Positions 7,144 to 13,800 of a stretch of 20,522 nucleotides of DNA are shown here, one piece after another. How positions within the stretch are numbered: the first letter of the stretch is position 1; each line of letters begins with the position of its first letter. The stretch covers positions 1 through 20,522 of the forward strand of contig SKHU01000250.1 of NCBI GenBank assembly GCA_007116755.1, written 5' to 3'. Source of the DNA: Alphaproteobacteria bacterium. Lineage in GTDB: Bacteria; Pseudomonadota; Alphaproteobacteria; Micavibrionales; CSBR16-224. Made by a program: the position numbers and the translations under genes. The notes beneath the pieces were generated by a model. It was not told the DNA's origin. It ran no database searches and saw nothing but the letters and a program-made list of their open reading frames with translations.

Positions 7144-8400
7144 TTAAAGCATGCTGTCCTTGATGATTTCGAAGGCACGCATATTCCGCGCCCAGTTATA
7201 GTAATCCGTATATTCCGGCGGAGAAAGCATATAGATAAAAATATACCAGTTGTTATCCGCCATCACCAGGAACCGCAACTCCTGACTGCTGGTATGCCGA
7301 TCAGGACCGATTCTATAATGCTCTTCCCGAATATAATCGAATTCCAGCGGACCGTAGGTCGGTTCCGATGAGAGAATTTCATTGATTTGAAACCCGTAAC
7401 GCCGCTCAAAATCACGCCTCAATACTTCCAGTTCGGATTTCAGATCCGTTTCCGATGTGCGCCGGATAACGGAAAACCAGATCAGGCCGTTAACCTTTCC
7501 TTCCGAGACAGATTCGTTATGCAACTCAAAACTTGTTTTTAACCCGTCTTCATTATAACGGGCTCGTTTGCGCGGCCAGCTAACCGGATACTGCATTTCC
7601 AGTACATCGCCGAGCAAATTGTCCCGCCGCCATTCCTCAATCGTTCCCGACTTTGGAAACACCATGGCCAGACTGTCTACCGAACGTTTTTGCAAAAACT
7701 CGTAAAATCCCAAAAAACGCTGAGGCACGTCAAACCGCACCAGAGTCACCATATTGCCGTGAAAAATCGCACGCGCATAACCTGCATAGGCCGCCTCATC
7801 TCTGACATAGACAAAATTTGCGCTAGCGTTACGCATATCTTCCGAGTGGATATCGCCACCAACCGTGAAACCGTTAACCAACAGATAATTTCTGAGCCAG
7901 TGCCGCGCTTCAACTTCATGCTGAAGCTCCATTGCCTGAATGGTCATCGACGGCACAACGCTGGCAAAAGGCGGCGCAACAAAAGTCGTGATATGCGACA
8001 TAAGCCGCTGTTGAACCGTGATGCCATGTTCGGCATATTGCGTGACTTTCGTCCATGTTTTGGGCAAACGCAGGCGATAGGACAAGCTGGTATCTCCGTA
8101 TGGCACTTCGTGAATTTCCGCCGTGTATTTCAGGAAGCTATCTTCATCAACGATTTTAAAATCATCCAGATCCCGGACATTATCGACGCGTGCCGTTGGA
8201 CGATCCTTGCCGAACAAATCCCGGATCCCCCCTCCCTCCGTACCGCCGATGGCTTCGCGCACCTCGGAACCGCCGCCGTCAAACCCCGGAACCTGTGCCG
8301 TTGCCGGCAGCATATGCCAGCCCGAAAACGCCAGAGCACATAAAATAAAAACAAAATAACGGGAAAACATCCGCTTTATCATACCGATCTTCTCTGTCAT
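7144..8400 (-). CDS. Exported protein of unknown function with an apparent duplicated domain
   Basis: 418 residues from the ATG at 8400, chosen because GGAGG stands 10 nt upstream (8411-8415); an ATG at 8430 is less well supported. A signal peptide (basic IKRMFSRY, hydrophobic FVFILCALAF, cleavage near ATAQ) is followed by a Gly-rich linker (about 40-60). Two similar halves then follow, about 98-250 and 265-418. Each begins with a strand carrying a P-x-x-W or P-x-S-W turn (RLPKTWTKV, QYPVSWPRK), has a central F-x-Y-(V/I)-R-(D/E)-E motif (FVYVRDEAAY at 196, FDYIREEHYR at 354), and ends in a long strand plus helix (RSVDSLAMVF, RNMRAFEII). The pattern recalls small alpha/beta envelope domains, but I do not recognise the family. 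It is the second gene of a unit with the thioesterase, only 31 bp apart. Confidence 0.8.
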   Translation of the reverse strand: MTEKIGMIKRMFSRYFVFILCALAFSGWHMLPATAQVPGFDGGGSEVREAIGGTEGGGIRDLFGKDRPTARVDNVRDLDDFKIVDEDSFLKYTAEIHEVPYGDTSLSYRLRLPKTWTKVTQYAEHGITVQQRLMSHITTFVAPPFASVVPSMTIQAMELQHEVEARHWLRNYLLVNGFTVGGDIHSEDMRNASANFVYVRDEAAYAGYARAIFHGNMVTLVRFDVPQRFLGFYEFLQKRSVDSLAMVFPKSGTIEEWRRDNLLGDVLEMQYPVSWPRKRARYNEDGLKTSFELHNESVSEGKVNGLIWFSVIRRTSETDLKSELEVLRRDFERRYGFQINEILSSEPTYGPLEFDYIREEHYRIGPDRHTSSQELRFLVMADNNWYIFIYMLSPPEYTDYYNWARNMRAFEIIKDSML

Positions 8401-8431
8401 TTTTTGTCTTCCTCCGGTTTGTCCACTCATT

Positions 8432-8833
8432 TTATTCCTGCTTTATCGGAACAGGCTTGCGGTTATCGTCAATCGATACATAGGTAAAACGTCCTTCCGT
8501 CACTTTTACAGTATCATCTTTTTCTCTGTGTCGCGCCCAACTTTCGATCAATACGGTCACAGAAGTATTGCCGACCCGGACAAGCTCCGTATAACAGCTG
8601 ACCTCGTCGCCGACAAAGACCGGTTTGTAAAACGTCATTGCCTCGATGCCGACCGTGGCCACGCGGTTGCGCGCAATTTTTTGCGCCAATATGCTGCCGG
8701 CCAGATCCATCTGCGACAAAAGCCAGCCGCCGAATATATCCCCGCGCGGATTTGTATCCGCCGGCATGGCGATTGTCCGCAAGGCGGGAATTTTATTCGA
8801 CTGTTCCATACTTGTCTTCTTTGCTCCGTTCAT
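8432..8833 (-). CDS. yciA: YciA-like acyl-CoA thioesterase
   Basis: 133 residues, single hotdog-fold domain, the usual length of bacterial YciA. It hydrolyses acyl-CoA to free fatty acid and CoA in the cytoplasm. The hallmark block LRTIAMPADTNPRGDIFGGW is nearly identical to YciA, and is followed by LLSQMDLAG and the conserved strands TVGIEAMTFYKPVFVGDEV and TEGRFTYVSID. Two starts are possible: ATG 8833, or ATG 8809, which would give a length nearer E. coli YciA. TATAAT lies immediately before 8833, so if it is the -10 the 8809 start would be used, with GGAG 14 nt upstream. It likely forms an operon with the exported protein that follows. Confidence 0.9.
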   Translation of the reverse strand: MNGAKKTSMEQSNKIPALRTIAMPADTNPRGDIFGGWLLSQMDLAGSILAQKIARNRVATVGIEAMTFYKPVFVGDEVSCYTELVRVGNTSVTVLIESWARHREKDDTVKVTEGRFTYVSIDDNRKPVPIKQE

Positions 8834-8887
8834 ATTATATTATCTCGCATACAGTTTTACCAAAGGTTAACCGGACGGAAAGCCGGA

Positions 8888-8893
8888 TATAAT
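8888..8893 (+). promoter_or_regulatory. -10 element very close to the parE start
   Basis: TATAAT ends 7 nt before the ATG of parE at 8901. If used as a -10 the transcript would start at or next to the ATG, which would make the mRNA leaderless. The -35 region (GGTTAA around 8865-8870) is weak, and there is no Shine-Dalgarno sequence near the ATG. Confidence 0.35.
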
Positions 8894-8900
8894 AAAAATA

Positions 8901-11060
8901 ATGAGCGATATTCTTGAAAACATCACCAAACGCCCCCCTGTCAGCGCCAGCGGCAATGACGGCAACGGCAATGATGACGGCGGCGGTAGCGGAAACGGCA
9001 GTGGCGGAAACGGCAGCGGCGAAAAAAACGGTGGTGGAAACAGCGGCAGCGGGAAGGGTGGCGGCAGCGGAAAAGGCGGCAGTGGCGACAATGACAACAA
9101 TGACAACTATACCGCGACCGATATCGAGGTGCTGGAGGGGCTGGAACCTGTCCGCCGCCGACCGGGCATGTATATCGGCGGCACGGATGAGGGCGCAATG
9201 CATCATCTGGTCAGCGAGATACTCGACAATGCCATGGATGAAGCCGTTGCGGGACACGCCTCGCGCATTGAAGTTTCACTGCTGCCGGACAACACCGTCA
9301 CCATTACGGATAACGGCCGCGGCATTCCTGTTGATCCGCACCCGCGCTTTCCCAAGAAATCGGCACTGGAAGTGATTTTGACGATGTTGCATTCCGGCGG
9401 AAAATTCGGCGGCAAAGCCTATCAGACCTCTGGCGGACTGCACGGTGTCGGCATATCCGTTGTCAATGCGCTCAGCGCGGCGATGCGGGTTGAAGTCGCC
9501 CGCGACAAACAGCTTTACGCGCAGGAATTTGCGCGCGGTGAAGCTTTGGGCGGCATACAGACACTCGGCCCGGTCAGCAACCGCCGCGGCACAACCGTTA
9601 CCTTCACACCCGATCCGGAAATTTTCGGCACGGCCGTTTTCCGGTCGGAGCGGGTTTATAAAATGGCACGTTCCAAGGCCTATCTGTTCAAAGGCGTGGA
9701 AATCCGCTGGCAATGTGACGAAACGCTGATCGGTGGAAACGCCGCCGTTCCGGCACAGGACACAATCCATTTCCCCAACGGTATTCTGGATTTTCTGTCT
9801 GCCGAAATCGGCGATTCGGAGCTTGTTACACCGCAGCATTTCTACAATACGGCCGAACTGCCCGACGATGCCGGAAAAGTCGAATTTGCCGTCACATGGC
9901 CGGAAAATCCGAATGCGGCATTCATCCGTTCCTATTGCAATACCGTACCGACACCGCTGGGCGGCACGCACGAAACGGGTTTCCGCTCCGCTCTGGTCAA
10001 GGGGTTAAAAACCTATGCGGAGATGACCGGCCAGAAACGCGCAAATATTCTGACCGCCGATGATGTCCTCGGCACGGCCTGTGTCATGCTGTCGCTGTTC
10101 GTCCGCGACCCGCAATTTCAGGGACAGACGAAAGAAAAACTGGTTTCTGCGCAGGCGCCGCGACTTGTCGAATCTGCCGTGCGCGATTATTTCGACCACT
10201 GGCTGACCGGAAATCCGCTGGTCGGCAATGCGCTTTTGGCGCATGTCCTTGCCTGTGCCGAAGAGCGGCTGAGCAAAAAAGAGGAAAAAAGCCTGTCGCG
10301 CAAAACCGCGACGCGCAAATTGCGTCTGCCCGGAAAACTGGCCGATTGCAGCCGCAAATCTGCCGAAGGCACGGAAATCTTTATCGTTGAGGGAGACAGC
10401 GCCGGCGGTTCCGCCAAACAGGCGCGCAATCGCGAAACGCAAGCGATTCTTCCGTTGCGCGGCAAAGTACTGAACGTCGCCAGTGCCACAGCGGAAAAAA
10501 TCCGCGCCAATCAGGAAATCAGTGATCTTCTGCAGGCGCTGGGCTGCGGTTCAGGCAAAAATTTCGATCTGGACAAACTCCGTTACGAAAGAATCATTAT
10601 CATGACGGATGCCGATGTGGACGGCGCGCATATCGCCGCGCTGCTGATGACGTTCTTCTATAAGGAAATGCCCGAACTGATCAAAGCCGGATGCCTTTAC
10701 CTGTCGATGCCGCCGCTCTACCGTCTGGCCGCCGGCGGCGAGGTCGCCTATGCCCGCGACGATGCACATAAGGAAGAGTTGATGAATACGGTCTTCAAGG
10801 GCAAAAAGAAAATCGATCTCAGCCGCTTCAAAGGGCTGGGCGAAATGCCCGCGCGGCAACTCAAGGAAACGACGATGGATCCCGGAAAACGTACATTGCT
10901 GCGCGTTATCCTGCCGGAAGACATATCCCGTATTGATGGCGAATCGGTTCCCGCCGATGCCACCGCCGATCTGGTCGAACAGCTGATGGGCAAACGCCCG
11001 GAAGCGCGGTTCCAGTTTATTCAGGCCAATGCCCGATTCGCGCAGGATATTGATATATAA
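8901..11060 (+). CDS. parE: DNA topoisomerase IV subunit B (ParE) with low-complexity N-terminus
   Basis: 719 residues. ATPase subunit of topoisomerase IV, which works with ParC to decatenate daughter chromosomes. The GHKL ATPase domain shows SEILDNAMDEA (Glu106, Asn110), DNGRGIP and GGKFGGKAYQTSGGLHGVG; the TOPRIM domain shows EGDSAGGSAKQARNRETQAILPLRGK and MTDADVDGAHI; the C-terminal KGLGEMPARQL block is present. The wording AKQARNRETQAILPLRGK and short length point to ParE rather than GyrB. Unusual is residues 18-69, nearly half Gly with Asn, Ser, Asp and Lys, which precedes the normal start of homology at TATDIEVLEGLEPVR. No in-frame downstream ATG exists before that block that would remove the extension. 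No partner parC is in the window. Confidence 0.93.
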   Translation: MSDILENITKRPPVSASGNDGNGNDDGGGSGNGSGGNGSGEKNGGGNSGSGKGGGSGKGGSGDNDNNDNYTATDIEVLEGLEPVRRRPGMYIGGTDEGAMHHLVSEILDNAMDEAVAGHASRIEVSLLPDNTVTITDNGRGIPVDPHPRFPKKSALEVILTMLHSGGKFGGKAYQTSGGLHGVGISVVNALSAAMRVEVARDKQLYAQEFARGEALGGIQTLGPVSNRRGTTVTFTPDPEIFGTAVFRSERVYKMARSKAYLFKGVEIRWQCDETLIGGNAAVPAQDTIHFPNGILDFLSAEIGDSELVTPQHFYNTAELPDDAGKVEFAVTWPENPNAAFIRSYCNTVPTPLGGTHETGFRSALVKGLKTYAEMTGQKRANILTADDVLGTACVMLSLFVRDPQFQGQTKEKLVSAQAPRLVESAVRDYFDHWLTGNPLVGNALLAHVLACAEERLSKKEEKSLSRKTATRKLRLPGKLADCSRKSAEGTEIFIVEGDSAGGSAKQARNRETQAILPLRGKVLNVASATAEKIRANQEISDLLQALGCGSGKNFDLDKLRYERIIIMTDADVDGAHIAALLMTFFYKEMPELIKAGCLYLSMPPLYRLAAGGEVAYARDDAHKEELMNTVFKGKKKIDLSRFKGLGEMPARQLKETTMDPGKRTLLRVILPEDISRIDGESVPADATADLVEQLMGKRPEARFQFIQANARFAQDIDI
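8952..9107 (+). repeat. Gly/Asn/Ser low-complexity coding tract in parE
   Basis: The DNA is dominated by GGC, GGA, AAC/AAT and AGC codons. It contains a near-perfect 15-bp tandem pair: GGAAACGGCAGTGGC at 8991-9005 and GGAAACGGCAGCGGC at 9006-9020, with one silent difference. It looks like expansion by slippage or unequal crossing-over, in frame throughout. Confidence 0.8.
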
Positions 11061-11148
11061 TACCTTTTTTTGAGAAATACCCTTATATTCATTCCCGACT
11101 GCGCTATAGCCACAAAATAGAATTATGTAAATAATTTACGTCAAAATA

Positions 11149-11177
11149 TTGACTTTCTCAACATAATCATATATGAT
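11149..11177 (+). promoter_or_regulatory. Sigma-70-type promoter for the exported coiled-coil protein
   Basis: TTGACT (11149-11154) and TATGAT (11172-11177) are separated by 17 bp, close to the ideal spacing. Each has one mismatch to consensus. Transcription would start near 11184, giving a leader of about 45 nt. This is the best promoter match seen in the window. Confidence 0.7.
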
Positions 11178-11228
11178 ATTGCTATAAGAATATTCGAAAC
11201 TAGGGATTCGTCTAAAGGGAGTACATTT

Positions 11229-12092
11229 ATGAGTTTTCAGAAAAAAGCAAAATCCGTCAACGGTAACTTTGCAAAAGTGCTGGCTGTCGGCGTTGTCCTG
11301 ACAGCCGGAATGGCCATGACGGCTCCGGAAGCGCACGCACAGAATAACCGCACACCGACAACAGTAGGCGAAGCCAAGGAAGAGGCAAAAAAAGTCGCTG
11401 TCGGCACAGTCTGGAATATCCTCATGGGCGGCGTTCAGGATGCCAAAGATGTGATTGAACACGAGCGCAACGAGCGGGTTGCGACGCGCAAAACGGAATC
11501 TTCCGCACGCCATGGCGCAACACGCGAGGCTATCGTTACCGGCAACGGCGCACAGGGCAGCGGTGATATGGTGGCCAACCGCGAAATCCGCGTCCAGACG
11601 CAAAGCGGCAGTTCCGGCTCGCCAAGCCACACCGTCAGAACATCCGAAACCTACAACAACCGTACCGCCTCGCAGATTGAGCAGCAGCGTCAGCGCGATG
11701 CCTATAACCGTGAGCGCCAGATCAATAATGCGCAGACGCAGCAGGACGTACAGGCGATCCGTAGCGGGCAGCAAACAGCTCCGGTACAGGGCGGTATGAC
11801 CGCGCAGGAAATAGAAGTCATGCGCATCCAGCTGGAACAGCAAAGACTGGAAAATGAAAGACTGCGCATGCAACTGGAACTGGCGCAACTCTCTGCCGGA
11901 GACAGCACAGTATTGAGCGGAAACGCACAACAATTCGCAGAGGTCGCCGGCACGCCGCAAACAGCGCCGAGCGAACGCGATCTGCAAATGATCGGACGCT
12001 GCAACACCATCGCACAGACAAGCAGCGTCGTACCGGAGCGCTGTCAGGATCTGCAGCGTGCCTTCCCGAATCATTTCACGCCGCGCCGCTAA
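11229..12092 (+). CDS. Exported coiled-coil protein of unknown function
   Basis: 287 residues. A signal peptide (KKAKSVNGNFAKVLAVGVVLTAGMAM) with an AHA cleavage site after residue 37 indicates export to the periplasm or beyond. The mature part is Gln/Arg/Asn-rich: a helical segment near 45-80, a Ser/Gly-rich stretch (106-140), a Gln/Arg-rich region (148-185), a probable coiled coil (192-222, IEVMRIQLEQQRLENERLRM), and a C-terminal segment with two Cys (258, 272) that could form a disulfide. I recognise no family. AGGGAG 7 nt before the ATG is a strong ribosome binding site; with the promoter and the terminator it forms a monocistronic unit, suggesting substantial expression. It could be a structural envelope protein or a secreted factor; neither is shown. 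Confidence 0.8.
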   Translation: MSFQKKAKSVNGNFAKVLAVGVVLTAGMAMTAPEAHAQNNRTPTTVGEAKEEAKKVAVGTVWNILMGGVQDAKDVIEHERNERVATRKTESSARHGATREAIVTGNGAQGSGDMVANREIRVQTQSGSSGSPSHTVRTSETYNNRTASQIEQQRQRDAYNRERQINNAQTQQDVQAIRSGQQTAPVQGGMTAQEIEVMRIQLEQQRLENERLRMQLELAQLSAGDSTVLSGNAQQFAEVAGTPQTAPSERDLQMIGRCNTIAQTSSVVPERCQDLQRAFPNHFTPRR

Positions 12093-12120
12093 GCGCAAAA
12101 AGGCATAAATAACAAACGGC

Positions 12121-12150
12121 AACGGCTTGAGAAATCAAGCCGTTTGTCTT
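12121..12150 (+). terminator. Rho-independent terminator after the coiled-coil protein gene
   Basis: A 10-bp perfect stem (AACGGCTTGA at 12121-12130, TCAAGCCGTT at 12135-12144) has a GAAA tetraloop and leads into TGTCTT. It starts 28 bp after the stop codon. An alternative pairing exists: ACAAACGGC (12112-12120) is the exact complement of GCCGTTTGT (12139-12147), using the same 3' arm. Confidence 0.75.
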
Positions 12151-12192
12151 ACAGTAGCTGCGGAAACTGGAATTTCTGCAAAGGAGAAATCC

Positions 12193-12468
12193 GTGTCACT
12201 GCTGGCTTATCTTTTAATACTTGCACTTACCGCCTATCTTTACACCATCATTGCCGCCGTTATTGTCAACTGGTTGGTGGTGTTGCAGGTCATGAACCTC
12301 CGCAACCCGATTGCCTTCAAAATTCATGCTGTTCTCAGGCGTTTGACAGAGCCGTCCTTTAAAGCGGTACAAAAAATCCTGCCGCCGGTCGGCGGATTCG
12401 ACCTGTCACCGATCGTGCTGATTATCGGCATTACGGTTCTCCAGCGCATGCTGTACGGGTTGATGTGA
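12193..12468 (+). CDS. yggT: YggT family membrane protein
   Basis: 91 residues, two membrane segments (about 2-26 and 70-88) joined by a loop with the family signature RRLTEPSFKAVQKILPPVGGFDLSPI. YggT proteins are small integral membrane proteins, linked by some work to osmotic tolerance and cell-envelope or division functions; the molecular role is unsettled. The start is GTG at 12193, fixed by AAAGGAG (12180-12186) 6 nt upstream; an in-frame TTG at 12127 lies inside the terminator hairpin and is unlikely. Next to folD (25-bp gap), an arrangement common in alphaproteobacteria; the DUF167 gene often found between them is absent. Confidence 0.88.
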   Translation: MSLLAYLLILALTAYLYTIIAAVIVNWLVVLQVMNLRNPIAFKIHAVLRRLTEPSFKAVQKILPPVGGFDLSPIVLIIGITVLQRMLYGLM

Positions 12469-12493
12469 TTATAGACAATCAAAAGAGACGCGA

Positions 12494-13423
12494 ATGATGA
12501 GCAAAACGGCAAAACAGCAGCATGATACAAAAATCATCGACGGGCTGCATATCGCCCGAACACTGGAACGCCGCATCGCCGAACGCACCAAAACCCTGCA
12601 ACATACGCACGGTATCATACCCGCGCTCGGCGTGATTCTTGTTGAAGGCAACGAAGCCAGCAGAATTTACGTCAACCACAAGATGAAAATCGCCGAATCA
12701 ATCGGGATCAGCGCGCGGCTGAAAACACTGCCGCCGGATGTCAAAGCCGCAGATATCGCCCGACAGATCGAAGGCTGGAACAATGATCCGGAACTGCACG
12801 GCATCCTGCTGCAACTCCCCCTGCCCGAACATATCGATTCCTATCCGCTGTTACAGGCTGTTGCGCCGCAAAAAGACATGGATGCACTGAATGCCTTGAA
12901 TGCGGGCAAGCTTTTCTGGGCGCAAAAAAAACAGCCGGTTTCCTGTACCCCGATGGGCTGCCTGTTGCTTCTGGAAAGCGTCATCACCGACTTCACCGGA
13001 TTGCATGCCGTCGTTGTCGGTGCCTCGCAACTCGTCGGACGGCCGATGGCGCAATTGCTGCTGCAAAAAAACTGTACGGTAACAAATGCCCATATCGCCA
13101 CGCGCGATCTGGACGCCCTCACGCGTCAGGCCGATATTCTTGTTGTGGCCACAGGCAGCCCCGGTCTGATTCGCGGAGATATGGTCAAACCCGGCGCAGC
13201 GGTCATTGATGTGGGAATCACCCGGCTGGATGACGGCCGAATCACCGGTGATGTCTGCTTTGACGAGGTCAAGGGAATCGCTTCCGCCCTCACCCCTGTC
13301 CCCGGAGGCGTCGGCCCGATGACAATTGCCTGTCTTATGGCCAATACACTAACGGCTGCGGAACAATCTGCCGGCATAAAAACAGAATCGGTTTTTGCGC
13401 TGTATCAGAATCACTGTCGTTAA
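12494..13423 (+). CDS. folD: Bifunctional methylenetetrahydrofolate dehydrogenase/cyclohydrolase, divergent
   Basis: 309 residues (usual about 285-300). Converts 5,10-methylene-tetrahydrofolate to 10-formyl-tetrahydrofolate using NADP, feeding purine and formyl-Met synthesis. Family motifs present: SRIYVNHK (catalytic Tyr59 and Lys63), ILLQLPLP, VVVGASQLVGRP (nucleotide binding), and TPVPGGVGPMT. Several normally invariant places differ: KDMDALNALN replaces the usual KDVDG...N, and CTPMG replaces CTP(R/K)G. The N-terminal 12 residues and the C-terminal 20 residues extend beyond the core. The likely start is ATG 12494 (or 12497) after AAAAGAGAC. In the yggT-folD pair; the absence of a second folD in the window leaves open whether this is the only copy. 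Confidence 0.9.
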   Translation: MMSKTAKQQHDTKIIDGLHIARTLERRIAERTKTLQHTHGIIPALGVILVEGNEASRIYVNHKMKIAESIGISARLKTLPPDVKAADIARQIEGWNNDPELHGILLQLPLPEHIDSYPLLQAVAPQKDMDALNALNAGKLFWAQKKQPVSCTPMGCLLLLESVITDFTGLHAVVVGASQLVGRPMAQLLLQKNCTVTNAHIATRDLDALTRQADILVVATGSPGLIRGDMVKPGAAVIDVGITRLDDGRITGDVCFDEVKGIASALTPVPGGVGPMTIACLMANTLTAAEQSAGIKTESVFALYQNHCR

Positions 13424-13800
13424 CCATTTTCACAGCACCTCTCCCCATCGCTTTGTAATGTTAAAGCAATATAATTTTTATACACAGATGCCGATGCCAT
13501 TGCCCCCATATAGGCTCTCCAATCCGTTTTTATGCCCGAAACTGTCAAGATGTTTTTTTGCGTTTTTACGCTGTTTTTTTGTTTTGCCATCTTGTCAGTC
13601 AGGGGTGTTTCTGTGTAATTTCTTTCTTATCCTTTAGATACAAAAAACCGGCGCGGATACGGAAAAACCGCCGTTCCGCAACGCCATACCCTTGTGCTTT
13701 TTTTCAAGGGAAATTAAAGGGTAACGGATATAGCTCAAAGGACGGCACGGGATTATTTCCAACCGCGCGTCCATCAGGGAGAGAGAGAAGTAAAAGAAGA
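13424..13800. promoter_or_regulatory. dnaA upstream region
   Basis: A 377-bp non-coding stretch between folD and dnaA. It holds A/T-rich and T-tract DNA, a DnaA box at 13478-13486, a weaker one at 13426-13434 (ATTTTCACA), a possible promoter (TTGTCA at 13592-13597 and TGTAAT at 13614-13619, 16-bp spacing), and a CCCTTG/CAAGGG inverted repeat (13689-13694 and 13705-13710). An upstream in-frame extension of dnaA exists from 13558 but has no homologous residues. One or two boxes are fewer than expected for a full oriC, so autoregulation of dnaA is more likely. I see no convincing small gene. Confidence 0.5.
13478..13486 (+). promoter_or_regulatory. DnaA box
   Basis: TTATACACA matches the consensus TTWTNCACA without a mismatch. 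It lies 315 bp before the dnaA start, in the gap following folD. The likely role is binding of DnaA to control its own gene, or a minor part of an origin. Confidence 0.55.

Noticed and set aside
8991..9020. Short repeats as a possible CRISPR or regulatory array
   Set aside because: They are in-frame Gly/Asn/Ser codon repeats within parE with no spacers.
8835..9257. Ala/Val-rich and Pro/Leu-rich open frames on the minus strand
   Set aside because: They are the complement of the Gly-codon-rich tract of parE. The repetitive composition comes from that tract, not from a gene.
11136..12122. A 328-codon minus-strand open frame
   Set aside because: It covers the coiled-coil protein gene, which has promoter, ribosome binding site, signal peptide and terminator on the plus strand. 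The antisense product is Cys/Phe/Arg-rich without any domain.
12127..12192. A TTG start extending YggT by 22 residues
   Set aside because: The start would fall within the terminator hairpin, while GTG at 12193 has AAAGGAG at 6 nt.
13558..13800. An N-terminal extension of DnaA
   Set aside because: The 81 added residues are Cys/Phe-rich translations of T-tracts without homology to DnaA, and the ATG at 13801 fits the family start.
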